In this document: one piece after another, positions 1 to 5,289 of the stretch
Numbering within the stretch: the stretch's first letter is position 1
Layout of the letters: each line of letters opens with the position of its first letter
Source: Nitrospirota bacterium
Lineage (GTDB): Bacteria > Nitrospirota > 9FT-COMBO-42-15 > HDB-SIOI813
DNA length: 5,328 nucleotides
Direction: 5' to 3'
Assembly (NCBI GenBank): GCA_023248365.1
Contig: JAHFER010000135.1
Location: forward strand, 1 to 5,328
Notes under the pieces: model-generated
Told to the model about the DNA's origin: nothing
The model's input: only the letters and a program-made list of their open reading frames with translations
Databases searched by the model: none
Position numbers and translations under genes: made by a program

Positions 1-626
1 TTTTCTGCGTAGACGAAGATAGAATCAGATATATGATTAAGGTTGAAGAGATTAGAAGAGACGTCCTTATTGGCGATATTTTAGTAAAGGATGAGCCGAA
101 ACAATCTAACAGCCCTCATATTAACTTAGTCCAGGCAATCCCAAAAGGCCCCAAATTTGATTTTATCATTCAGAAGGCTACAGAACTCGGTGTCAGCACC
201 ATATCACCCGTAATCTCAGAGAGGTGTGTTGTAAGGCTTGAAAAGGAACAGAGTGATGATAAACTCCGGCGCTGGAAGAAGATAGCACATGAGGCGGCCC
301 AGCAGTCAGACCGCAGAGATATTCCTGATATCGCACCTCCTTTAAGCCTTAAGGATTTCCTTTCATCTTATAAAAAAGCTGATCTGAACCTTTTGTTATG
401 GGAAGGAGAAAAGATTCGGGGTATAAAAGGTGTTTTGAAAAGTGTTCAGGAAGTTAAGGATATAGTTGTTCTTGTAGGTTCTGAAGGAGGGTTCTCTATG
501 AATGAGGCAGAACTGGCCGTATCCGCAGGTTTTATCACTGTGTCACTTGGCGAGTTAATCCTCCGGACGGAAACAGCCCCTTTAGTTGTCCTGTCTATTC
601 TATACTATGAGTTCGGACTGAGATAA
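1..626 (+). CDS. rsmE: 16S rRNA (uracil-1498-N3)-methyltransferase RsmE, 5'-truncated by window edge
   Basis: RsmE uses S-adenosylmethionine to methylate N3 of U1498 in 16S rRNA of the small ribosomal subunit; it is a cytoplasmic SPOUT (knotted) methyltransferase. The frame is open from base 3 with no stop, and the residues before the first ATG (base 33) continue the family's N-terminal PUA-like domain, so the true start lies upstream of the window. About 207 residues are visible against a usual 230-250. Counting from the ATG at 33, family motifs are KATELGV (48-54), RWKKIAHEAAQQSDR (80-94), the SAM-loop VGSEGGFS (148-155) and the knot motif LGELILRTETAP (172-183). The knot motif more often reads LGPRILRTETA or LGERILRTETA, so EL is a mild variation. 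The gene ends in TAA and is convergent with the next gene, 18 bases away. Its upstream partner, often prmA, is outside the window. The identification is firm; only the N-terminus is missing. Confidence 0.96.
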   Translation, partial: FCVDEDRIRYMIKVEEIRRDVLIGDILVKDEPKQSNSPHINLVQAIPKGPKFDFIIQKATELGVSTISPVISERCVVRLEKEQSDDKLRRWKKIAHEAAQQSDRRDIPDIAPPLSLKDFLSSYKKADLNLLLWEGEKIRGIKGVLKSVQEVKDIVVLVGSEGGFSMNEAELAVSAGFITVSLGELILRTETAPLVVLSILYYEFGLR

Positions 627-637
627 GATTAACGCTT

Positions 638-654
638 CTCCCCTTCAAGGGGAG
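638..654. repeat. short palindrome between convergent genes, probable dispersed repeat
   Basis: CTCCCCTT-C-AAGGGGAG is a perfect inverted repeat with 8-base arms around one central base. It lies directly after the rsmE stop and contains the stop codon of the minus-strand lipoprotein gene at 645-647. The G-rich flank to about 676 (GGGTCGGAATGGGGTT) resembles the tail of small GC-rich repeats scattered between genes in many environmental bacteria; that is recollection, not a search. Neither strand has a run of T after the stem, so a classical intrinsic terminator is not supported, although the hairpin could act as a two-way 3'-end stabiliser. Confidence 0.6.
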
Positions 655-1580
655 GGTCGGAATGGGGTTATTCCAGTATGACTCAAAAGGAAATTACTTA
701 TCAGTTCTGCCGTCTTTTCAGGCTGATCCAGAAATGCAAAATGTCCGGCATTTGGCATTGGTTGATACTGGATTCCACGTATACGACTGTGTGACCACTC
801 CGCATATTTTTCAGGAAGTACGGCATCTTTGTCTGAGCGGATCATCATAACAGGATAGTCAATGTACTCGTCCATAGCAGTGATATACAGGGACTTTACA
901 TCCTGTTTAAAAGCATTCATCCTGTCATGTAAAGCCTTTATCTGCTCCTTTTGCTTAGGTGATTCAAACGAGTGTTTGATCTCTTCAAGGAATGACATAT
1001 CACTCTGATAGCGCAGTGATGCAATCTTCATGAGATTTATAATTCCATCTTCATTAGGAGAATATATGAGGTCAAGCATTTCTTTGGATTTATCTGACCA
1101 TGTAACACCTTCAAATCCGTTGATGCTTATGGCTGTTTTAATATGTTCCGGGAAATGATGACCGAAGGCAACTGCAAGGCCGCCGCCCTCTCCAACTCCC
1201 ATGACGTGAATCTCCCTGAGTGCAAGTTTTCTTATAAAAGAACGGTATATCTGCAGTATGTGTTCTGAAGAGAGGTCGTCTCCCATAGCGCTGGGTTCGT
1301 ACAGCCAAGGTGGTTCAACTACTATAACCCGGAAAGACTTGCTGAGTATTCCCGTAAGTTCGTTCCAAGCCTCAGCCCTCAGCGGATAAGTGGCCAGTAT
1401 TAGAATAGTATCACCCTTGCCCTGATCTGTGTAAACAATTGGGACGTTATCAACCATAACCCAGTGCAGATCCTTTGGGAGTTCCTGTGGCTGGAATATA
1501 GTACGTGGTGCAGAAGAGCAGGAAGCTATAATTAATAAAATTGATATAAACTTAATAGAACGAAAATGAATGAACCGCAT
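645..1580 (-). CDS. Alpha/beta-hydrolase-fold lipoprotein lacking the nucleophile serine (probable pseudoenzyme)
   Basis: The 311-residue product begins with a lipoprotein signal peptide: MRFIHFRSIK, a hydrophobic core, then lipobox IASC with Cys21 as the acylation site, so it should be membrane-anchored and periplasm-facing. The remainder follows the alpha/beta-hydrolase fold. The acid is plausible at Asp252 (RSDKDAVLP) and the His at 280 (NAGHF). The nucleophile elbow, normally G-x-S-x-G-G, reads GVGEGGG (128-134), with Gly130 (codon GGA) where Ser belongs. The usual HG oxyanion motif after strand 3 reads AT (63-64, within ILATYP). A loss of hydrolase activity is therefore likely. The ATG at 1580 is chosen because AGAGGT lies 6 bases upstream and the signal peptide starts there; a TTG at 1655 would add 25 unlikely residues. 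The last residues (TGITPFRPSP) come from repeat DNA. Fold is firm; function unknown. Confidence 0.85.
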   Translation of the reverse strand: MRFIHFRSIKFISILLIIASCSSAPRTIFQPQELPKDLHWVMVDNVPIVYTDQGKGDTILILATYPLRAEAWNELTGILSKSFRVIVVEPPWLYEPSAMGDDLSSEHILQIYRSFIRKLALREIHVMGVGEGGGLAVAFGHHFPEHIKTAISINGFEGVTWSDKSKEMLDLIYSPNEDGIINLMKIASLRYQSDMSFLEEIKHSFESPKQKEQIKALHDRMNAFKQDVKSLYITAMDEYIDYPVMMIRSDKDAVLPEKYAEWSHSRIRGIQYQPMPNAGHFAFLDQPEKTAELISNFLLSHTGITPFRPSP

Positions 1581-1586
1581 AATATT

Positions 1587-1592
1587 ACCTCT
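1587..1592 (-). promoter_or_regulatory. ribosome binding site that fixes the lipoprotein start
   Basis: On the minus strand this reads AGAGGT, 6 bases before the ATG at 1580. It favours that ATG, which directly begins a lipoprotein signal peptide, over the upstream TTG at 1655. Confidence 0.7.
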
Positions 1593-1593
1593 A

Positions 1594-1632
1594 CAGTCCG
1601 GATGCAAATAAATTTTTATTATGGTTAAAATA
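1594..1632 (+). repeat. 39-bp promoter-like repeat, copy 1
   Basis: This stretch matches 5221-5259 in the same orientation at 33 of 39 positions without gaps; the differences are at 1597, 1605, 1610, 1611, 1620 and 1622. The left block CCGGATG and the right block GGTTAAAATA are identical in both copies. On the plus strand it contains TAAAAT (1626-1631) with TGCAAA 17 bases upstream (1603-1608), a possible -10/-35 pair pointing at the DUF3015 gene. Read the other way, its right end supplies the -10 hexamer of the lipoprotein promoter. It may be a regulated promoter core, an operator, or the remnant of a dispersed repeat. Confidence 0.65.
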
Positions 1633-1655
1633 GCAGGCCGGCTATGACCTGTCAA
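1627..1655 (-). promoter_or_regulatory. sigma70-type promoter for the minus-strand lipoprotein gene
   Basis: On the minus strand there is a perfect -35 box TTGACA (plus-strand 1650-1655), a 17-base spacer, and TATTTT (1627-1632), a 4 of 6 match to the -10 consensus. Transcription would begin near 1620, about 40 bases before the ATG at 1580. The -10 box lies inside the 39-bp repeat, so any regulator binding that repeat would be expected to affect this promoter. Confidence 0.6.
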
Positions 1656-1683
1656 TATAATATTTTATGGGTCTGGTTTAAAT

Positions 1684-1729
1684 TTGACAGATGTTTAGCT
1701 TGACTTTGATTTAAGATTTATGTTATCTA
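1684..1729 (+). promoter_or_regulatory. possible promoter region for the DUF3015-DUF4105 unit
   Basis: Two -35-like boxes, TTGACA (1684-1689) and TTGACT (1700-1705), precede an AT-rich stretch. The second is 18 bases from TATCTA (1724-1729), a weak -10 (3 of 6). The first has no good -10 at 16-18 bases. A perfect TATAAT at 1656-1661 lacks a -35 partner. The arrangement is suggestive only; the plus-strand hexamers inside the 39-bp repeat are a competing promoter and would give a leader of about 160 bases. Confidence 0.3.
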
Positions 1730-1783
1730 AAGTATCCGTATCAGAAAGGAGGGGATTAAGTACTGTATTAACCATTAACCATT

Positions 1784-1791
1784 TAAGGAGG
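1784..1791 (+). promoter_or_regulatory. strong ribosome binding site of the DUF3015 gene
   Basis: TAAGGAGG sits 5 bases before the ATG at 1797. It follows two tandem copies of ATTAACC (1767-1773 and 1774-1780). A further purine-rich, SD-like run (GAAAGGAGGGG, 1744-1754) has no start codon at a usable distance, so only the second site should drive translation. Confidence 0.8.
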
Positions 1792-1796
1792 AAGCT

Positions 1797-2267
1797 ATGA
1801 AGAAATTCTTAATCGGCGTATTAGTCGCAGGTGTAATGACTTCAGGTGTGTCGTATGCAGCAAGTAAGGCACAGGAGAATACAGGCTGTGGTCTTGGCGC
1901 GCTGCTTATTGGTGACAAAGGTAATGATTCAATGCTGGGACAGCTTGCGATGACGCTGTTAAATGCAACCTCCGGCAGCCAGACTTTTGGTATTTCATCA
2001 GGCACTTCAGAATGTAAGACTCCGTCAAAGATCGCACAGAATGAAAGATTAAATGAATTCGTGGTTGCAAACATGGATAATCTTTCCAAAGACATTGCAA
2101 TGGGTAATGGTGAATCATTAGATACCCTTGCAGAGCTGATGGGGATATCTGTGGATAATAGAGCAGAAGTTTATGGTAAATTGCAGATGAACTTTTCGAG
2201 TATCTTCACATCTTCGTCTGTGCAAGCATCAGAAGTTGTGGACAATATTGTCACAATTATTCAATAG
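1797..2267 (+). CDS. Secreted DUF3015 family protein
   Basis: The 156-residue product has a classical signal peptide (MKKFLIGVLVAGVMTSGVSYA, cleavage probably after Ala21 in SYA-A), giving a periplasmic protein of about 135 residues. The family signature follows: NTGCGLGALL (28-37), an N-A-T-S-G-S-Q-T-F-G stretch (56-65) and SGTSEC (68-73). Cys31 and Cys73, the only two cysteines, could form a disulfide after export. The C-terminal half (about 80-156) is polar and probably helical. DUF3015 proteins have no established biochemical role that I know of. The gene is followed after 18 bases by the DUF4105 gene on the same strand with no terminator between, so the two probably form an operon; a similar pairing exists, to my recollection, in other Proteobacteria. 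Family call is confident, function unknown. Confidence 0.88.
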   Translation: MKKFLIGVLVAGVMTSGVSYAASKAQENTGCGLGALLIGDKGNDSMLGQLAMTLLNATSGSQTFGISSGTSECKTPSKIAQNERLNEFVVANMDNLSKDIAMGNGESLDTLAELMGISVDNRAEVYGKLQMNFSSIFTSSSVQASEVVDNIVTIIQ

Positions 2268-2285
2268 GCAAAAATCCTTTAAATT

Positions 2286-4205
2286 ATGCGACATCTCAGA
2301 AAGGGGTATGGATATATTGTGTTATCCTTACCCCTTTTCTTTTTTTTGATTGCGGTTAATCTCATGATTACTCCATCTGCTATTGCAAAAGACAATACTT
2401 ATCTTGATAACTTGTTAAGGGAAGCTGAGGAAAGAAAGTTATACAATGATCGGTACTGGGATGTTCTAATGCATTATAAACATTCAATAGCCGGTAAAAA
2501 GAGCTTAATAGATTCTCCTGCCTTTTTTCTTAATCCGGATGGAAAAAAGAATCCAAAGTCAGAACTTGAAGCAACAATAAAGTCTTTTTTTGCTGAGGAT
2601 GTCATGAATGATAATCATCCTAAATGCAGATTTATCGCAAGATATACATGGCTGAAGGATGTTTTGAATATTGATGAAACAAGATTGCCGGCTGTGACGT
2701 GTAAAGAATTTAACGATGCTATGAGCAGGGTTAACCCTAAGCAGGCGGTATTTATCTTTCCTGTAGGATATATGAACAGCCCTGCATCAATGTTCGGGCA
2801 TACCCTGTTGAGGATAGACAGCGCTTATCAGAGCAAACTCATATCGTATGCAGCCAATTATGCGGCATGGGCAAATGACAAGAATGGGTTTCTTTATGCA
2901 TTCAAAGGGCTCTTTGGATATTACCTCGGATATTTTACAATTCTTCCATATTATGAAAAGGTGCAGGAATATAATGAGCTTGAACAGCGGGATATTTGGG
3001 AGTATAAACTGAATTTCTCAGAGGAAGAGGTAACTAAGATGGTGATGCACCTGTGGGAACTCAGGGATATATACTCTTATTATTATTTCTTAGACGAGAA
3101 CTGTTCCTATAATCTACTCTTTTTGCTTGAGGCCGGAAGACCTTCCCTGAATATTACTGATAAATTCCATGGATGGGTTATACCAAAGGATACAATAAGG
3201 GTTATTATGGATAGCGGGATTGTCGTGAGCGCTGAGTTCCGTCCTGCAAAAGCTACAAAGATAAAGTATATCGCCTCGTTAATGGATAAGGGTTCACGGG
3301 ATTTGACTTTAAAGGTCGTTAATAAAGAAATTAAGCCTGAAGATATAAAGGGTGCTACGCCTGATGAAAAGATTCGAATTCTTGATCTAAGCGCTGAGAT
3401 TACGCAGTATGACTATGGAAAGAAACTAATGACCAAAGTAGAATATCAGAAACAGTTTTTGAGTATTCTGACAGAGCGGAGTAAGCTCGGAAAGACCGGC
3501 GGGATATTGTATAATATACCTGCTCCGGTTAATCCTGAAGAAGGCCACCGTTCAAGTCTTGCTGGATTAGGTGTCGGAGTAAAAAACAATAATCTATTTT
3601 ATGAATTACAATACAGGCCTGCTTACCATGCTTTGGCAGACTTTGATGATGGATATATTGAAGGTTCACAGATAGTATTCTTTAATACTGCTTTCCGTTA
3701 CTATTCAGAAGATAATAAACTGAGGCTGAATGACCTTGATCTTATAGATATTGTTTCCCTATCGCCGATGAGTGATTTCTTTAAGTCCCCTTCGTGGAAG
3801 GTAAAGACAGGGTTTACAAGAAAAATATTTTCAAAGGATAAAGAATATCTGATCTACCAGTTAAATCCCGGAGGAGGTTTTGCATTTAATAATTCTCTGA
3901 CAGGTCTGACTTACTGCATGTTTGAGACAAGTCTGAATGTATCAGGCCGTCTTGAGGATAGTTATGCCTTTGGACCCGGCGCATCCATTGGTTCATTAAG
4001 GCTTATTACAGACTACTGGAAAATAAATGTTTCTGTAAAGGCAATTTCTTATTTGCTTGGGGAGAAACATCGTTTGTATGAAGGCAGGGTTATTCAGTCA
4101 TTTAAGATAAACCAGAATAATAGTGTTAATCTGAACCTGACAGAAGAAAAGGTATCGGATGCTAATCAGACAGAGGTGATGCTGAACTGGAACCATTACT
4201 TTTGA
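2286..4205 (+). CDS. DUF4105 (Lnb N-terminal periplasmic domain) protein with C-terminal outer-membrane barrel-like region
   Basis: The 639-residue product has a basic N-terminus (MRHLRKGYGY), a hydrophobic core and likely cleavage at AIA-KD (about residue 34). A helical segment (38-105) leads into DUF4105 (about 105-320), with HPKCRFIAR (111-119), the signature NSPASMFGHTLLRID (164-178) and DENCSYNLLFLLE (270-282). His172 and Cys273 are the likely catalytic pair of this papain/NlpC-like fold. InterPro now links the family to Lnb, a lipoprotein N-acyltransferase of Bacteroides; whether this protein has that activity is inference. Residues from about 420 show alternating polar/hydrophobic strands rich in Gly and aromatics and end in LNWNHYF, a C-terminal Phe typical of outer-membrane barrels. 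The ATG at 2286 has a poor ribosome site, but a GTG at 2319 would remove all positive charges from the signal peptide. Translation may be coupled to the DUF3015 gene 18 bases upstream. Confidence 0.88.
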   Translation: MRHLRKGYGYIVLSLPLFFFLIAVNLMITPSAIAKDNTYLDNLLREAEERKLYNDRYWDVLMHYKHSIAGKKSLIDSPAFFLNPDGKKNPKSELEATIKSFFAEDVMNDNHPKCRFIARYTWLKDVLNIDETRLPAVTCKEFNDAMSRVNPKQAVFIFPVGYMNSPASMFGHTLLRIDSAYQSKLISYAANYAAWANDKNGFLYAFKGLFGYYLGYFTILPYYEKVQEYNELEQRDIWEYKLNFSEEEVTKMVMHLWELRDIYSYYYFLDENCSYNLLFLLEAGRPSLNITDKFHGWVIPKDTIRVIMDSGIVVSAEFRPAKATKIKYIASLMDKGSRDLTLKVVNKEIKPEDIKGATPDEKIRILDLSAEITQYDYGKKLMTKVEYQKQFLSILTERSKLGKTGGILYNIPAPVNPEEGHRSSLAGLGVGVKNNNLFYELQYRPAYHALADFDDGYIEGSQIVFFNTAFRYYSEDNKLRLNDLDLIDIVSLSPMSDFFKSPSWKVKTGFTRKIFSKDKEYLIYQLNPGGGFAFNNSLTGLTYCMFETSLNVSGRLEDSYAFGPGASIGSLRLITDYWKINVSVKAISYLLGEKHRLYEGRVIQSFKINQNNSVNLNLTEEKVSDANQTEVMLNWNHYF

Positions 4206-4222
4206 AATGGGTTTATAATAGA

Positions 4223-4240
4223 CGGGACAAGAATGTCCCG
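4223..4240. repeat. hairpin 1 of intergenic palindrome cluster
   Basis: CGGGACA-AGAA-TGTCCCG is a perfect 7-base stem with a 4-base loop, starting 18 bases after the DUF4105 stop codon. No T-run follows (ACTATCC), so it is not a typical intrinsic terminator, though it could protect the 3' end of the operon mRNA. Confidence 0.65.
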
Positions 4241-4241
4241 A

Positions 4242-4266
4242 CTATCCTTGATACATCTATGGATAG
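4242..4266. repeat. hairpin 2 of palindrome cluster
   Basis: CTATCC (4242-4247) pairs perfectly with GGATAG (4261-4266) around a 13-base loop. It shares its last base with the next hairpin, so the two stems abut and may have arisen as one composite repeat. Confidence 0.45.
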
Positions 4267-4287
4267 GCGGGGTTTTCTTACCCCGCC
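4266..4287. repeat. hairpin 3 of palindrome cluster
   Basis: GGCGGGG-TTTTCTTA-CCCCGCC is a perfect 7-base, GC-only stem with an 8-base loop. An overlapping alternative stem, CCGAAA (4286-4291) with TTTCGG (4296-4301), shares its two outer bases, so only one can form fully at a time. Confidence 0.6.
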
Positions 4288-4312
4288 GAAAGGATTTTCG
4301 GATGAACCGTCA

Positions 4313-4327
4313 TGAGCCTGCGGCTCA
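4313..4327. repeat. hairpin 5, immediately upstream of a ribosome binding site
   Basis: TGAGCC-TGC-GGCTCA is a perfect 6-base stem with a 3-base loop. It ends two bases before the AAAGGAG ribosome site (4329-4335) of the downstream lipoprotein hydrolase, so it could influence translation initiation there. Confidence 0.5.
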
Positions 4328-4336
4328 CAAAGGAGA

Positions 4337-5167
4337 ATGAAAATAAAGCTCCCTCTTTTCCTTATATGTTTTTTATTCCTGATAGCCGGTTGTTCCTCAC
4401 TGTTTTTTTATCCGCAAAGGGAACTGATAAACAATCCGTTTCTTCAGGATGTTGATTACCGTGATATATTCTTTAAAACATCCGATGGTCTGAAGCTCCA
4501 CGGATGGTTTCTTAAATCAAAGGAAAGAAGCAATGGTACTGTTTTATTCCTTCATGGAAATGCTGAGAATATCAGTACGCATGTGAATAATGTCCTGTGG
4601 TTAGTTGATAATGGGTATGATGTATTTATCTTCGATTACAGAGGGTATGGAAAATCAGAAGGCCATGCCAGTTTAAAAGGAGTACACATAGATGCCGGTT
4701 CTGCCCTTGAGACTTTGTTCAGTCTTCCATACACAAACAAGAAGCGTATTATTGTGTTCGGGCAGAGTCTTGGAGGGGCAATTGCAGTTTATACAGTTGC
4801 AAATTCTCCTCATAAAAACGCAGTTGATGCCCTTATATTAGACAGTGCATTCTCAGGTTACAGAACTATAGCAAGGGAGAAGTTAGCGGCAGTGGTGATA
4901 ACATGGCCGTTTCAGTATCCTCTCTCATTTTTAGTCAGCGATTATTACAGCCCTGTGAGATGGATAAAGAAGGTGAATCCGGTTCCCGTGTTATTATTAC
5001 ATGGAGATAAGGATACAGTAGTGGCGGTTCATCATAGCAGGATTATTTATAACGAGGCATTACCTCCAAAGGAACTATGGGTACTTGAGGTTAAGGGGCA
5101 TATAGCAGGAGTCAGGGATAAAGATGTCAGGGGGAGGCTGCTGAATTATTTAGAGAATCTTCCATGA
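4337..5167 (+). CDS. Alpha/beta-hydrolase lipoprotein with intact catalytic triad (BEM46/ABHD13-like)
   Basis: The 276-residue product starts with a lipoprotein signal peptide (MKIKLPLFLICFLFLIAGC) whose lipobox IAGC puts the acylated cysteine at position 19. The mature part is a complete serine-hydrolase fold: oxyanion motif LHGNAEN (72-78), FDYRGYGKSEG (99-109), nucleophile elbow GQSLGG with Ser144, acid Asp226 in LHGDKDTVV, and His255 in VKGHIAG. This pattern fits the S33/Hydrolase_4 and BEM46/ABHD13-like lipoprotein hydrolases; esterase or lipase-type activity is expected at the membrane, but the substrate is unknown. The start is fixed by the signal peptide and by an in-frame stop at 4313-4315 with no other start codon between. 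AAAGGAG is present, but only one base separates it from the ATG, unusually short. The gene is not related closely in sequence to the minus-strand hydrolase, though both are lipoproteins of the same fold. Confidence 0.9.
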   Translation: MKIKLPLFLICFLFLIAGCSSLFFYPQRELINNPFLQDVDYRDIFFKTSDGLKLHGWFLKSKERSNGTVLFLHGNAENISTHVNNVLWLVDNGYDVFIFDYRGYGKSEGHASLKGVHIDAGSALETLFSLPYTNKKRIIVFGQSLGGAIAVYTVANSPHKNAVDALILDSAFSGYRTIAREKLAAVVITWPFQYPLSFLVSDYYSPVRWIKKVNPVPVLLLHGDKDTVVAVHHSRIIYNEALPPKELWVLEVKGHIAGVRDKDVRGRLLNYLENLP

Positions 5168-5176
5168 AAATGCATA

Positions 5177-5205
5177 GCGGGCGCAATCCCGCAGCTTGCT
5201 GCGGG
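5177..5205. repeat. palindrome with two alternative stems downstream of the hydrolase gene
   Basis: CCCGCAGC (5188-5195) and GCTGCGGG (5198-5205) form a perfect 8-base stem around TT. The left arm can instead pair with GCGGG at 5177-5181 around a 6-base loop, so the two hairpins exclude each other. The downstream bases are only moderately T-rich (GAGCTTCAATTATTT), making a classical terminator doubtful. It resembles the GC-rich dispersed palindromes common in gaps of some environmental genomes. Confidence 0.55.
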
Positions 5206-5220
5206 GAGCTTCAATTATTT

Positions 5221-5259
5221 CAGGCCGGATGGAAATTTATTTTTATAAAGGTTAAAATA
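5221..5259 (+). promoter_or_regulatory. 39-bp promoter-like repeat, copy 2: likely promoter of the osmC-like gene
   Basis: This copy matches 1594-1632 at 33 of 39 positions. It contains TAAAAT (5253-5258, 5 of 6 to the -10 consensus) preceded, after a 17-base spacer, by TGGAAA (5230-5235, 4 of 6 to the -35 consensus). Transcription would begin near 5265, giving a leader of about 25 bases with an optimal ribosome site. The shared CCGGATG and GGTTAAAATA blocks could be recognition sites for a common regulator or sigma factor. Confidence 0.5.
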
Positions 5260-5289
5260 CAAATGAACCACAAATAAAGGAGGTGTAAA

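Noticed and set aside
638..654. Rho-independent terminator between the convergent genes
   Set aside because: The stem is present but neither strand has a following T-run, so it is listed as a repeat only.
662..850. 62-codon open frame on the plus strand
   Set aside because: It lies antisense within the minus-strand lipoprotein gene, has no ribosome site and no recognisable domain; it is a shadow frame.
1606..1622. Conserved operator dyad in the AT-rich centre of the 39-bp repeat
   Set aside because: Each copy has a 5-base AT inverted repeat, but the dyads are centred at different positions, so compensatory conservation is not supported.
1581..1655. Upstream TTG start extending the minus-strand lipoprotein by 25 residues
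   Set aside because: It would overlap the -35 box, lie upstream of the likely transcription start, and bury the signal peptide; the ATG at 1580 has a proper ribosome site.
1633..1796. Riboswitch or other structured regulator in the DUF3015 leader
   Set aside because: I see no conserved riboswitch core or convincing nested stems; the region is AT-rich with promoter-like and SD-like motifs only.
1775..2095. 106-codon open frame on the minus strand
   Set aside because: It is antisense to the well-supported DUF3015 gene and covers its ribosome site; the protein resembles nothing known.
1906..2118. 70-codon open frame on the minus strand
   Set aside because: Another antisense shadow of the DUF3015 gene without initiation signals.
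2319..2321. GTG as alternative start of the DUF4105 gene, with AAAGGGG upstream
   Set aside because: It would leave a signal peptide with no positive n-region; the ATG at 2286 gives MRHLRK before the hydrophobic core.
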